In this document: positions 43,276-55,450 of the stretch, piece by piece
Layout of the letters: every line of letters begins with the position of its first letter
Numbering within the stretch: the first letter of the stretch is position 1
Origin: Sepiola atlantica
Lineage: Eukaryota > Mollusca > Cephalopoda > Sepiida > Sepiolidae
Length of the DNA stretch: 64,000 nucleotides
Reading direction: 5' to 3'
NCBI GenBank assembly: GCA_963556195.1
Contig: OY744531.1
Span: 51,540,700-51,604,699 of the forward strand
The notes under the pieces: generated by a model
Told to the model about the DNA's origin: nothing
Database searches by the model: none
What the model saw: the letters and a program-made list of their open reading frames with translations, nothing else
Program-made: the position numbers and the translations under genes

Positions 43276-44690
43276 AAGGAAATATTGATTGAGACAAAAC
43301 GTTATCCGGCCCGGACTGGCTGATCATTTTACGTTCAATTTATATGAGAAAGTGATTTCACGCTGTTTACGTCAAAAAAAGTGGGGAGAGTGAATTAGCA
43401 TACGACGCAGGGTCTAATACTAACCTTTATTCTCATGAGATCGATCATAAGATTTTTATCCGATTGGTACCAGGGAATCTGAGAGGATGGAAAGACCGAA
43501 AAGAAATAGCACCATTCAGACGTCGATTAAGAGGATAGAGGGCGTTCTGGAATTTTTAGGACGCTTATTGTCAGTCAAATTCCAAAGAAAACAGCGCCAG
43601 TTATCAGCGTTAGATCACTAGTGAAGAAAATGTCTCTTGAAAACTTAATTATTTAATATTTTCTTACTCGAACTAATTCCAAAGATGCTTCTCAGAAAAC
43701 AGCTCTAAAATCATTAAGCAGATTGTTAGTGTAATTAAAAAAAAACTTATATTTCTTTTTTTAAACTTAAATATTTTATTTTGCAACAAAGATTAAAAAG
43801 CTATAACAGCAACTGTAAAATAAATCATTAAGGGTTATCTCCCTTACATTAGTCAATTTTAAGTTATTTCCCTTTGTATATAAATCGCGAATCATACACT
43901 CTCATCGTGAACTGTACGAGATTTTCGACATTATTATCGCTCTGTCAGAAAATAAAACTGAAAATAAAGCCCTATATAAAAATGAAATATTTTTTTCGTG
44001 TAAAAGTTTATGAGGAATTCAATTGTTGTTTGGGATTTGCGTACGTGTCGGTCATATCTATGAACAGAGTATACGGTGTTTTATTTTAAGTAATTTATTT
44101 TATTATACTTGAAAATTGAAAATTATAGAATTTATAAAATTAAAATGCTAATATGAGGTCCAGGGCCGGGAGCAGATATACACAATCGTCCTTAACCATT
44201 TCCTGAAAACGTCGGGTGATTCTACAAGTAAAAAAAAATCCTACTTACAGAAAAACGAAGTCTCCATGATTTAACAAATGAGACACGTCGTAAGATTTTA
44301 GATTCTATTGTAGATGAGGACTCTCATCTAGCCCCGCCCCCCTTAATGAAACTCCACTGAATTTAGGCGATTCCTTGATAAACCTATTAAAAATATGGGG
44401 GAAAACAACTAACTAAAAGACACACAAAAAAAAAAATTACAAAAGAAAACAATTATTTTAGAATTTAGAGTGGAGGATCAATTTTACATATAAAGCTTAC
44501 ATAAAATGATTACCCACTTTCCGACCAGATAGCGTTTAAACGACATGTAACTGTTTTAAGTAAGTCTTAGATGGAACCAGGGTTACGGGAGTTTTTTTTT
44601 GGGGGGGGGGGATTGCAACCCGAACTTAAGGTTTGTGGTAAGGTAAAGTGAGTTTTTTAGGGAGGGGCTGTTGCCATCCAGACTTAGGGT
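43276..44690. other. Mostly unassigned; LINE-tail fragment near 43510-43640
   Basis: 43510-43640 has AGGACGCTTATTGTCAGTCA and CCAGTTATCAGCG, like the 3' tail of the R2-like LINE at 48195-48330. The remainder was not recognised. The open frame at 43874-44089 has no support. Confidence 0.4.
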
Positions 44691-44694
44691 TAGT

Positions 44695-44915
44695 GGTACA
44701 ATAGCTTATTTCCTCGTGCTGCTAGCCTCTGGAACTCCCTCGCGTCTCCCTTTTTCCCCGATATGCAGAGGTTTAAAACTAATGTAAACAGACATCTCGC
44801 TACACTGTTTCTAACTTGGGATGACACCCAAAACCCACACCCAAATTCTCAGTAACCCTTTACGTCTACAGTGGCCGCCTGCCTTGTTTGGGGTGAAATA
44901 TGTTTTAAAAAAAGA
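44695..44915 (+). repeat. jockey/CR1-like LINE 3' end
   Basis: CTAGCCTCTGGAACTCCCTC, AAACTAATGTAAACAGACATC, CCCTTTACGTCT and GGGGTGAAATATGTT correspond in order to 2240-2410. Confidence 0.8.
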
Positions 44916-45394
44916 ATTAAGCAAATTTTCTTTTTTGAAGGGGGTGGTTGTTGCCACCTGGGACATTATTGTAGTAATAATTAATTTATTATATGATTAA
45001 GAGTAATTATTTTATTTTTATTATTCAGTATGCGCCTCACCCCAGTAAAAAAAAAACACACACACATCAAATTTATCTAGTTCTATTCCCTTAAAACGCT
45101 ATCCATTCAAACAATGGCCCAGAAATGGATGATCATTTCCTATCATATGCAAAACTGATCCCTAACTAGAAATTAACAAATATTTTTTCCGAATTATTTT
45201 CTGGGTATCCAGAATCGTCTAAAAATATAGAGTCTTACTTTCTCACTTCCCCTCACCATTTAAAATGGTTTTGTCCGGGAGCTAGAAAAAGGCATGTGTT
45301 TTACTTGCTACCATTTGCGTGATGGGATAGAAATACAAATATTTATTTAAATAAATAGACATCAGACTTTATTATAGAGTAGTGGATTAAAATA

Positions 45395-45397
45395 ACG

Positions 45398-45461
<64 letters not shown>

Positions 45462-45547
45462 ATAATAATAATAATAACAATAATAACAATAATAACAATA
45501 ATAATGCTAATAATAGTGACGACGACGACGACGACAACGACGACGAC

Positions 45548-45623
<76 letters not shown>

Positions 45624-45625
45624 TA
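45395..45625. repeat. Compound trinucleotide array
   Basis: (CTA)n, then (AAT)n with interruptions, then (GAC)n and (GAT)n in one block. Ser, Ile and Val homopolymer frames here are artefacts. Confidence 0.95.
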
Positions 45626-45799
45626 AAAATGGAGGCTTGCCATGGTTGCTCAGGTGCTACACTTGAATTTATGCAAACTCTATGAATTGGACGACAATGA
45701 GAAGTGGTATGAGCATAAGGTAGACGTGTTACAGGAGAGGGATAATGTAAAAATTCTTTGGACATGCGCACACAAACTTATAGGGTTCTTGAACATTCC

Positions 45800-46020
45800 G
45801 AACCAGATTTAATCTTTCTAGGAACAAAGTCTAGTATCTGTTCTGATGCTGCACTTGGTCTTTTCTCTCCTCGGTCAGTGAAGGAGACATCCTTTTAGAC
45901 TGAAGCATTTTAAATTTTTGTTCCAATTCATGGTGCGTTTTTTATGAGGGCTGTATTTTCCCGACATAAAAACCGACATTGTGTCAAAGTCTTCCCTCGT
46001 GGGGAGGCAAGTAAACAAAC
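45800..46020 (+). mobile_element. U2-headed SINE, second body type
   Basis: AGTCTAGTATCTGTTCTGAT is a diverged U2-like head. The body differs from the first type: TCCTCGGTCAGTGAAGGA, TTTTTGTTCCAATTCA, and a tail CATTGTGTCAAAGTC with GTGGGGAGGCAAGTAAA. The same body is on the minus strand at 52925-53160. The tail is shared with the first type. Confidence 0.65.
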
Positions 46021-46239
46021 ACAAGAGTTAACCATTGACATAGCTTGCCCCTTCGACACCAGATTACAGGAGGAAGAACAGGAAACAATAAATAAGTATC
46101 AAGATCTAAACTAGAATTAATAACACTACAGAAATATAAAGAAGTCAAAGTGATCCTCGTTGTAATTGTAACGCTTAGGATAATAACTTTATTTGTTGTT
46201 GTTGTTGTTCTATTTCTATTTTAACTCAATAATGATGAT

Positions 46240-46380
46240 GATGACGATGATGATGACGATGATGATGATGACTGGAAATCTGGAGAGACTTATTGTCACT
46301 CAGACTCCAGGAAACACCACCGATTATTATAATGAGCAATCACTGATGATGACCTGTATGATAACTTATAAAGAGTACAC

Positions 46381-46451
<71 letters not shown>

Positions 46452-46452
46452 T
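46240..46452 (+). repeat. R2-like LINE 3' end with (AAT)n tail
   Basis: CTGGAGAGACTTATTGTCAC, TCAGACTCCAGGAAACACCA and AGAGTACACATAAT then (AAT)n. The same order occurs at 48220-48480, so it is a 5'-truncated copy of the element that follows. Confidence 0.75.
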
Positions 46453-48387
46453 AACCCTACATGAAAGGCTAGCGTAGAAACTGAGAGGATGTGTCCACAA
46501 AACAGACGTACCAGAGTGGATGACCAAAGGAAGGATCACGCTAATACAAAAAGATGGCAAAAAAGGGAACCATCCCAAGCAACTATAGACCAACAACCTG
46601 TTTACTAAAAATGTGAAAAATCCTGACGGAACAACTGAAAGGACAAATCTACCAAATCCCTCAACAATCGTGGACTGCTCCCCGAGGAACAAAAAGGATT
46701 TCAGAAAAAGGAAAAGGGACGCATGATCTGCTATAGATATATTAAATGATGTAAAGGAGGTAAAAAGCAGAAATAATAATAATATATCCATGGCATGGAT
46801 TGACTACTAGAAAGCCTACGACATAACTCCCCAAGCATGTATAATTGGATGCTTGAAAATGTCCAAGATATCCAGCTGAATTATTAATTTTATTAAGAAA
46901 GCAATGGAAACGTGGAGACTAGAACTGACAGTTGGACGAAAACACTTGACTGAGATAAAATACAGAGAGGCATTTTCCAATACGATTCATCATAGCCATT
47001 ATACTACTCAACTATATACCCCGGATATGTGATGCCGGATACAAGTTTACATACATAGATTAAATAATAAACCACCTCATGTACATGGACGACCTGAAGC
47101 TATTAGCAAAAAAGCAAAAATGAACTTGAAGAGCTAATAAATATGACCAAAATCTTCAGCCAAGTCATTCAAATGGAATTTAGAAATGGAAAAGTGTGCG
47201 CTGCTAGAGATAAAAAAGGGGAAAACTGGAGACAAATGAGGGTATGGAATTGCTCAACCAAGAGAAGATTGGGGCGCTAAGCGAATAGGATAGCTAAAGA
47301 TATTTGGGAGTTCTGTAAGCAGACACCATCAAATTTACAGAAATAAAAGAGAAGATTGGAAAAGAATACTTGAGAAGAACAAAGAAATTCTTAGAAACGA
47401 AATTATATAGCAGAAACCTAGTAAAAGAAATAAACACCTGGGCAGCTGATACTACTAATAAGATGATCTGCGCCATTCATGAGCTGGACACAAAAAGAAC
47501 TTACGTACCTTGACCAGAAGACTAGAAAATTAGTGAACATGCACACGCACTACACCCAAAAGACGATACGGATATACTTTACGTGAAAAGAAATGAAGGG
47601 GAAGAAGACTGGTCAGTATAGAAGACACAAAAAAGGCTGGAGAAATACACAACCCAGAACACAGAAAAGCTGATCATCATAATTCCAATATTCTTATGAG
47701 CACAACGAACAGCCCCAAAAAGCTGGGAGAAAACTGTGAGAAATTGTAATCAAAGAGATCACTGAGACCATACAAAGGCCAGCAATGATGAAAACAGCTG
47801 CGATCTTAAGGAAAATCCTCGAATGCGGAAACTGACCAGTATAAGCTACAAGCGGTAACCAGTCACATTGGGGTTATAATAGGAAGAAAACAAAACCACA
47901 GGAGGAACACAACCACACGAACCAAGGTACAGAAATGGCAAGAAATTTCATAAACTGCCCCTCCCCTAAAAAGTGATGGTACTAGCCTCGGCTGATACAA
48001 CACAAAATAGTTGTTAAGGGTCCAGGAGTATTGGACGACCGAAAAGGGAGAGCACTAAGTGGACCTCCACTGGAAGACTGCAGAGAGTACTGGGACCTTG
48101 GGGAGCCTATTGCCACCCAAATTCCAGAAAAGACCAATGGTCGTTACCAGCCACTAATCAATGGTTAGCAGCTGTTGCGATAGCGCGAAATCATTTGTAA
48201 TGGTTATTGAAAGGAGGTGGAGAGTACTGGAAATCTGGGGAGGCTTGTTGTCACTCAGACTCCAGGGAACACCACCTGTTGTTATCACTAAGCAATTACT
48301 GACAATGACTTGTGTGAGAACTCCTAGTGAGTACAAATAATAATAATAATAATAAGAAGAATAATAATAATATAAGATAATAATATG

Positions 48388-48480
<93 letters not shown>
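46453..48480 (+). pseudogene. R2-like LINE, decayed, with (AAT)n tail
   Basis: Broken frames read VPEWMTKGRITLIQKDGKKG followed by TIPSNYRP (about 46515-46590, RT start), a MAWIDY block (about 46790), YMDDLKLLAKK at about 47084-47116 (catalytic box, YMDD), a LFGSS block near 47300, and MMKTAAILRKILECGN near 47788-47835. The last is the end of a C-terminal domain that in intact relatives follows a PD-(D/E)XK-like nuclease. The 3' UTR repeats CTGGGGAGGCTTGTTGTC and ends in (AAT)n at 48330-48480. The R2-like clade is inferred from the RT wording and C-terminal domain; the exact clade is not settled. Many stops; inactive. Confidence 0.75.
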
Positions 48481-48481
<1 letters not shown>

Positions 48482-48831
48482 TTTAGTAAGTACTGTGATA
48501 ATGTTATACGTCTTTCGTTCTACCTTCCTTCATTTAGTATTAGAATTAACTTATTTTTCTTTCATTCTTTCTGTAAAAAACCGACAACACAATAATACCT
48601 ATGACTCGTAACAGTATCAGATTACTGATTTATATTTTCTTTTTTCTTTCGTTTTTTCCTTAAATTATGGCGTTAGACTTGTCCCTTTTTGCTTTCAGCA
48701 ATTCTTTGTTTGTTGCTTTATTTTCAAACAAATCGTCTATGATAGGTAGCGTCTATCATACTTAAAAATCACTTAAACTTTTGGAGGGCTCTGTAAAGCC
48801 CTATATATATATATATACATATATATTTTAA

Positions 48832-48835
<4 letters not shown>

Positions 48836-48902
<67 letters not shown>
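48836..48902. repeat. (TA)n tract ending PLE-C
   Basis: About 66 bp of TA, continuing the frame LPKYTQYI(YI)n on the minus strand. Confidence 0.95.
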
Positions 48903-48905
<3 letters not shown>

Positions 48906-49082
48906 GTGTATTTAGGCAGCATATTTTCATTTAGGCAAACATTATTAAATAACACGGAGTGGTTTTGTTTGATGCGACTTTTTTTTATTTTTTTAATTTT
49001 CCGAATTGTCCATCTAATGTTTCGGTCAAATAGATATAAATATGATCCATGGGTTTCTTGTTCCATTCTTTTTTCTTTTTTG
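48903..49082 (-). pseudogene. PLE-C N-terminal fragment
   Basis: The minus frame reads GSYLYLFDRNIRWTIRKIKK followed by NHSVLFNNVCLNENMLPKY, then (TA)n. It is the same arrangement as after the PLE-B hammerheads. No RT follows: the element is interrupted at the TA tract. Confidence 0.6.
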
Positions 49083-49128
49083 CAAGTACTTTCGATTTGA
49101 ATCGTCAAATCATCTTCAGGCGGTATTA
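49083..49128 (-). ncRNA. Hammerhead-like motif, PLE-C (N7=A)
   Basis: Minus strand: CTGAAGA (49119-49113), one extra T, stem II GATTTGA/TCAAATC (7 bp, loop CGAT), GAAA, palindromic stem III AGTACT and a CTT cleavage triplet. Stem I starts with only GC/GC next to the core. The long perfect stem II suggests retained structure. Confidence 0.6.
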
Positions 49129-49560
49129 GTTTAGTGTCTTTACAAATTATGACTTTACTGTTGTGCTCATTTTTGAATTATAACGGCGAGTAGATTATAA
49201 CTTGAAAAAGCGTCGTAAAGTTGAAATGTACATGAGAGCGTGATGGCGTTCTACACATATGGGAGATTTAAAAGTTTGACTGTTTAAACCGTTAAGAAAT
49301 TGATGACGTTAAAGAAAGTGCATACAATTCAAACGCATAACTACCTAATGGCTAAGAATTTGGTAATGTTAATGATTATGCTAGACACTTTAAAATGTTG
49401 CAACTAGTTCATAATTGACATTATTAATTGTGGGATGTTTAATTTTTATGTAGAGGGCTTCGGGTATTTTTAATTTTTTGATATTGGTATCGTGGTGTAT
49501 TATTTTGGTATTTATAATTGATCTATCTCGTATATTGAGCTTAAACCATTTCACTATAGG
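49129..49560 (-). pseudogene. PLE-C 3' region with nuclease C-terminus
   Basis: The minus frame near 49480-49415 reads KIPEALYIKIKHPTIN, the C-terminal block seen in PLE-B ([15 protein letters not shown]). The next 300 bp has no frame and forms the leader up to the hammerhead. The nuclease core upstream is missing or lost beyond the (CA)n(TA)n at 49602. Confidence 0.6.
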
Positions 49561-49601
49561 TTTTATCCCCTAAAAGTATACTTTTAGTTTCACATTTTAT
49601 C

Positions 49602-49716
<115 letters not shown>

Positions 49717-49719
49717 TAT

Positions 49720-50200
49720 ATATTAGAATTTGAAAACCAAAACAATGATGCAATTTTACAATTATTTATTCATTTATTTTAGACTAAGACTTTCGATAAA
49801 TATATCATACTCAAAGGAAGACTTTTTCCTTTTTATTTTCTTCATTTTGTTGATATACAACCCGGTAGATGAGCGAATCCATCCTAGAGAAAGTAAAATG
49901 TACGTCAAGGTGTTAAAGATGACCGTTTAAAATAAAGTCAAGTCCAGGCGATGTGCTGCGCTTGTTGCGCGTATTTGAATAAAGAAAATGATCACATCTT
50001 ATGAAGCAACCATGTGTATGAATATTTGATATTAGAATTTGAAAACCAAAACAATGATGTGATTTTAAAATGAATAATATCATTTATTTGTGTATTTATT
50101 TATTTATTTATGGATGCTTCATAAAATGTGATAAGTTTCGAATAATAAAATATTCATACACATAGATGCTTCATAAGATATGACCAATTTATTTTATATA
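49720..50200. repeat. Direct and inverted duplications, unassigned
   Basis: AGAATTTGAAAACCAAAACA occurs at about 49725 and 50034. TGATCACATCTTATGAAGCA (about 49989) is inverted, diverged, near 50115 and again near 50165 with ATTCATACACATAG. Probably nested short elements. Confidence 0.5.
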
Positions 50201-50738
50201 TGTGTGTGTGTGTGTATAGTGTACAATTTCTGTATCAAAATGACGGTAAAAAACTGTTTCGCCAGTGTTCACAGTCGCTATTTATCTAGACATATTATTA
50301 AAGTATACATATAAAATCATAGAATTACGTCAGGAATTACATTTTTCATATAAAAATAATTAGCATTTTGATGATCTAAAGATATCAACCGCCGGTGTAT
50401 TTATTTTTACTCTTTATTATAGAAATGAGGATTACTTTCCGAAATTATTTCAGGCGGCGGAGTAAGTGAAAGGGGGTTGTCTGACTTGTTATTTGCTTAC
50501 TGATATCCCCTTCACCACTTGAAATGGTTTAGTTTGAAAAAGGAACGTGTTTTACTCGTTAACCTTTGTGTGACGGTTTGGAGGTACTTTTTCCACTTCC
50601 TAAGCGGTTCAGAATATGCATAATATTGCATTCAGTCGCCCTTAATCAGACGTGTCATTATTTTATTTTTCATATATACATTTATTATCAAATTCACGTA
50701 CATAAAAGATTTCTCATATGTACGTAAATTTATAATAT

Positions 50739-50746
50739 ATATATAT

Positions 50747-50778
<32 letters not shown>
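50739..50778. repeat. (TA)n microsatellite
   Basis: Left flank of the foldback element at 50821-51103. Confidence 0.9.
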
Positions 50779-50820
50779 AGAGGCTAGTGCAGTATTAGTG
50801 CAGTTCCAAAGTCTATATGT

Positions 50821-51103
50821 AAAGGAGTAAGGCTACCAACATTTGTAAAAAGTTCTTTTCAACATTTATTTATTATTTTGTTATTTTATCATTGTATAAT
50901 TTTATATAACGCGTTTCAAACGGTGGTCCGCTCTCATCACTCTTTCAAATCGAAAGACATTTCTTTGAATGGATTTACATATCTGATGAGAGCGGATCAC
51001 CGCTTGAAACGCGTTATAAAAATTATAAAATGATAAAATAACAAAATAATAAATAAATGTTGAAAAAAACTTTTTACAAATGTTGGTAGCCTTACACCTT
51101 TAC
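50821..51103. mobile_element. Foldback element, family G, 120-bp arms
   Basis: Arms 50821-50942 and 50982-51103 are inverted copies (AAGGCTACCAACATTTGT, TTATTTATTATTTTGTTA, AACGCGTTTCAA) around a loop of about 40 bp. Each arm's inner end is a hammerhead-like core facing outward; the right one is intact. TA or CA/TA tracts lie outside both arms. Confidence 0.85.
50978..51018 (+). ncRNA. Hammerhead ribozyme motif, family G, intact core
   Basis: CTGATGA (50983-50989), six-pair stem II GAGCGG/CCGCTT with loop ATCA, GAAA (51006-51009), palindromic stem III ACGCGT and cleavage after T51015 (GTT). Stem I beside the core has three A-U pairs only. The left arm copy (minus, about 50910-50945) has GTGATGA, a C3 to G change that should abolish activity. 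Confidence 0.65.
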
Positions 51104-51111
51104 ACACACAC

Positions 51112-51167
<56 letters not shown>

Positions 51168-51187
51168 TATTATTATTATTATTATTT
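51112..51187. repeat. (CA)n(TA)n(ATT)n microsatellite
   Basis: Compound tract on the 3' side of the family G hammerhead. Confidence 0.95.
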
Positions 51188-51499
51188 TAGAGTGGATGAG
51201 TCTTTACTTTACTTTCCTTACCCCCTTCCTCCTCCTTTTCTTTCTTTCTTTAAACTGAGGTGAATTGATGATAGCATCTGTTGAGTCAAAATAATCTCTA
51301 AAGTTATGAGTCACTTTCTGCTGGCCTTCGACCGCGGGGAATATCAGATTGACGATGAGCGTAACTTCATCCCCCCCCCCTCTTTGTATATCCCTGTCAT
51401 TCCTTCTCTTTCATTCAAACATTCTTTTCGCGCTTTTTATGCGCTTTCTATGGCCCCGAAACCAACAATCTGACGGACAGACATACATATATATGTAGT

Positions 51500-52920
51500 A
51501 AGCAATGAAAATATATATGGCAATCAAGCTACACAGAGGCTCCCGTGTTTCATCCCCGGGGGAATCGTCAGGCTAAATGCATGGAGTTATTTTTGTCAGG
51601 TGTTTTTATATACATGGCTTGCTAGTTAACCAATCAGATTCTTTGTTGTTCCCTCAGCCAATCGTTGGGCTTCCTGCGAACTAAGGCTTTGTTGGTGACG
51701 CTCCTATGCCTATCCTATTTTTTGTTAACAATGGGTTTTCCTATATCCTGTTTCCTTTGTTTTGTCAATACAGTCGGCGAATTTATTTTGACACGTGGTT
51801 TCTTGTATTTCTATTTTAGGTTTTAAATTTAAACTTGTTCAGTTTTTTATTTATTTATTTATTTTTATTTTTTATTTTTTTATTATATATGATCCTAAGG
51901 TAAATTTATTTCTGTGTAAACAGCTGTTTGCGATTTCACTTCTAGAGTTTAATAGGTTTCGGGGATCTTTAAAATTTAGGATTTCATATTTTTCATTCAG
52001 GCATAATCTACACGGGGCGTCTAAGTTTCTACATGTACTGGCCTGTCTTACTATTTTCCATTCAATTATTGGCGAGTGTCCATTTTCTTTGAGCTTCCAA
52101 TAATGGTTAGCTAGTGCTGTTTTAGTTCGACGTTCCTTGTTTTTAAATGTGCTTTTGTGGTCATAGTATCTGGTCTTAAAGTCTAAGATGTCATACCCAC
52201 GTAGTATTTCTTGTTATTTGGTCTTTCGTTGGCAAATATCGTTGATTGGTATACAACACTTTTAGTTAGGCATTTATTTTGTAGTGGACAAAGTTTACGA
52301 TTTATGCAGTTACATCTTTTCTCTTCATTGCTAACTTTTTCGTTTCTATTCGGGTGGTTATTATTAGTGTTTTGTTTATTTCTATTAGTATTGTTTATAT
52401 TTTTGTTCTTCGTAGTGTTATTTTTGTGATATTTTCCACTTTGTATATTTTTTTCTTCTCTGTTGTTGTCTTTTAGTATTTTGTTGTTGTGTGCCTTAAT
52501 TATCATTTCTAGGTTTTCACAGCAGCTGTAGGATAGTTTTAGATTATTTTTATTGAATATTTTATGCAGAGGGTTGATTACGGGGAAGTGTTTTTCAATC
52601 AGATTTAGGAATATTTTGCCTAGTTTAGTTTTTAGCATCTGGTTATAGGGAGGGGTATAGTAGATTATATTTCTTTTTCTTTTGTTTTTATTTTTGATTT
52701 TGTTGTAATTATTGGTGTCCTGTTTTTTATATTTAATTTCGGTATTATGGTAACCACTATTTTTTAGAGCTGTATTGTAAATGTTGATTGATTTTTTAAA
52801 AACGCTTTCGTTGTTAGAATTGTTGATAAGCCTACTTTCGATCGAATTCGGGATATGTTTTATGATTGATGGGGGGGTGATTAGACTTTGGGTGTACATA
52901 TATATGTATATAGATAAAGG
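51500..52920 (-). pseudogene. PLE-D: GIY-YIG element of a second PLE lineage
   Basis: The minus frame 52918-52183 holds an Asn/Lys-rich linker region with KHFPVINPLHKIFNKNNLKL, then CNCINRKLCPLQNKCLTKSV, a Cys-rich block, then VYQSTIF and YYVGMTS, the GIY-YIG core. After a one-base frameshift it continues DFKTRYYDHKSTFKNKERRT, LANHYWKLKE, then CRNLDAPCRLCLNEKYEIL, the nuclease second half, to about 51893. The RT is not present in the window side upstream of 52920, where a U2-SINE abuts. 51890-51580 is leader, ending in the family D hammerhead. Confidence 0.8.
51521..51577 (-). ncRNA. Hammerhead-like motif, family D, end of PLE-D (N7=C)
   Basis: Minus strand: stem I AGC/GCT, CTGACGA (51571-51565), stem II TCCCC/GGGGA flanked by an unpaired T on each side, GAAA (51551-51548), stem III ACAC/GTGT with a 10-base loop and cleavage after GTA (between plus 51530 and 51529). 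It is about 315 bp beyond the nuclease stop of PLE-D, as PLE-A and PLE-C also have. Confidence 0.6.
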
Positions 52921-52924
52921 ACAA

Positions 52925-53160
52925 AGATGGTTGCCTCCCCACAAGACAGGAGTGAGAGACAAGGTCAATTGTTAATGAGGGAAAATGAAGTTCTCTCCAA
53001 AGGGTCACTCTGGATTGGAACAAAAATAGAAATTGGTGCAGTTTAGAAGGGCCTTTCCTTCACTGGCCGAGGACAGAAAAGTTGAAGTACAACACTAGAA
53101 TAGACACTGCACTTTGCTCCTTGCCAAACGGACACCATGGTTCGCACGCAGTCTCCTAAT
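52925..53160 (-). mobile_element. U2-headed SINE, second body type
   Basis: Minus strand head CCGTTTGGCAAGGAGCAAAG and TGCAGTGTCTATTC, then TGTCCTCGGCCAGTGAAGG, TTTTTGTTCCAATCC, GACCTTGTCTCTCACTCC and GTGGGGAGGCAACC. It has the same body as 45800-46020. It sits directly against PLE-D. Confidence 0.7.
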
Positions 53161-53325
53161 CTGTCAATATCGCTCTCTTAAGCTATTAGTATCTCTATAT
53201 CGTTGTATAAAGCAAATTATGTTGGCTTAAAAACATGAGTTCTAGTGTTTTTGCTAACAAAAACAATACGTAAATACACTCATCGTAGTTACTTACTCAC
53301 TCGTGCAAATACTTGGTAGCGCATT

Positions 53326-53870
53326 TTTATCACCGACATTTCACAAATATTTTCATCACCGACATTTCACAAATATTTTTATCACCGACATTTCACAAAT
53401 ATTTTTATCACCGACATTTCACAAATATTTTCATCACCGACATTTCACAAATATTTTTATCACCGACATTTCACAAATATTTTCATCACCGACATTTCAC
53501 AAATATTTTTATCACCGACATTTCACAAATATTTTTATCACCGACATTTCACAAATATTTTTATCACCGACATTTCACAAATATTTTCATCACCGACATT
53601 TCACAAATATTTTTATCACCGACATTTCACAAATATTTTCATCACCGACATTTCACAAATATTTTTATCACCGACATTTCACAAATATTTTTATCACCGA
53701 CATTTCACAAATATTTTTATCACCGACATTTCACAAATATTTTTATCACCGACATTTCACAAATATTTTTATCACCGACATTTCACAAATATTTTCATCA
53801 CCGACATTTCACAAATATTTTTATCACCGACATTTCACAAATATTTTTATCACCGACATTTCACAAATAT
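53326..53870. repeat. 25-bp minisatellite, about 21.6 copies
   Basis: ATCACCGACATTTCACAAAT plus ATTTT repeats almost perfectly; the only visible variable site is the base just before ATCACC (T or C). Because 25 is not a multiple of 3, each frame cycles every 75 bases and two frames stay open for about 190 codons. These are not genes. Confidence 0.97.
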
Positions 53871-54057
53871 TTATCTTCGTACAAGCTATGAAGTGGTAGA
53901 AGCTAAGCAAAGATGGAAATTGACATACCCACGTACTGTACATACACCACTCAAAGAATGGGTATAAACTAGTTTGATTTCACATTTTTAAGAAAGATGG
54001 AATTATATAGTGTTGACTACAGACTGACAAACAGACTGATAAACAGACAAGGGGTGC

Positions 54058-54127
54058 GTGTTTGGGCTAATGGGTATCGTCACAGACTATGGAATTGGCT
54101 ATGTCGAATTCAAATCCCTGCGGATCT
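54058..54127 (+). mobile_element. tRNA-derived SINE head
   Basis: TTTGGGCTAATGGGTATCGT (A box) and, 40 bp later, TGTCGAATTCAAATCCC (B box) fit a tRNA-like head. The body is undefined. Confidence 0.55.
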
Positions 54128-55070
54128 AAAATGGTAATTTACGCACAAATACTGTTAGGAAAATATGAACGAACTAACCCCCTACCTATAATAAGGGTAA
54201 GAATAGCAACTTTTGTTCACTGAATCGTATAGAATAAGTATTATGTTTCAACATTAAATAACATGAAATAACATCAAAAAGGGTTGAAATGCTGCACGAA
54301 CAAGACAACCCAAATGGTTGATATGCCAACCAAACCTAACAAATACATGAACTCTGGGTAAAACATCACTTTTTTGAACGGAAGTGATAAAACGACAACA
54401 GACCAAAAAAAACTAAGCTTTCTTTTCCGCTAATACACGCCCTCTTTCTCTCTCAATTGTATTGTTCTTTAAATTCATTTGTTGATCTTTTAAAAATCTG
54501 TGCTGTTAAAAAAGGACACAAATTTGGGGGGGGGGTGCTAAACAGAAACAAATAACGCTGGATAAAACTCGAGACAGGTTAACATACAATTCCCCCCCTC
54601 CCCATTTATATATGCGCGATTTTACATGAGACTGATTACTTTTAGGCATGTTCACCAAGACCTGTGCTACCATATACGTGCCTCTTAATTTACCTTGAGC
54701 TTTTTTTTAATAGAAAATGCGCGCGTATGTTTAGGGGGAGGGTGGCAAAACAAATAAATGACGTAATAATAATACAACGTCTTTATTTAATTTTTTTTCA
54801 AATACCAATATACAAATATTAACGGGGGCGAGGATTTACCTAAAAGGTACTCTTCCGCCCAACCCACAATTTATTTATTCATTCTTCATAACAATAATAA
54901 GCAAAGAAAACAGAAAAACAACTACAAAATACAAAAAAATACAAAATACAACAGTAAAATAACTTCAATAAATTAGTCATCAATATACTACAACATGCGG
55001 AAATGGTGCACTCCTCACCTAATACAACAGTACACATGAGGACATACGCATATACACACCCATCTTAATT
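54128..55070. other. Stretch without recognised features
   Basis: Several G- or C-runs (54525, 54592, 54737), no frame. Confidence 0.5.
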
Positions 55071-55079
55071 GCCCATCTT

Positions 55080-55450
55080 TACAGATGAGTTCCGTCTCTT
55101 TGTCCTCAGCTGTTGTCGATACCATTACTGGCTTTCCTTGCATGACTTCGTAGATGACTTTGAAGATCAGCCTCTAAACTGCAAGGCTGGAAACATAGGT
55201 GGCAGATGAAAGATGTAGCTTCGACTGGATTAATGGGATTGCTTTGTGGGATTTGATTTTTGTGTACTGTCTTTTAAAACCTGCTACTGATTTACAGATA
55301 TTCCCACATATTACACACGATAGAATGTTTGGCATTGGATGGAGAGTAGATAGTGATCCAGATCTGGTATGAGACTTCAAATGATTGACATAGCCAGCCT
55401 TTGATAGAAGAATACGGTGACATATACCTAGACACATATACACATACGCG
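55080..55450 (-). pseudogene. C2H2 zinc-finger fragment, probably LINE-derived
   Basis: The minus frame 55443-55174 holds LLSKAGYVNHLKSHTRSG and CVICGNICKSVAGFKRQYTK. A shifted frame then gives ICHLCFQPCSLEADLQSHLR and SHARK before a stop. Three C2H2-like fingers of the CxxC...SxAGxxxHxxxH kind are typical of C-terminal tails of some invertebrate non-LTR elements. The second finger has QYTK where HxxxH is expected, and a frameshift separates the third. A host zinc-finger gene cannot be excluded. Confidence 0.55.

Noticed and set aside
53303..53899. Two 190-codon frames encoding a regular repeat protein
   Set aside because: Product of a 25-bp minisatellite whose frames happen to lack stops. 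There is no start context, and near-identical units point to DNA-level expansion.
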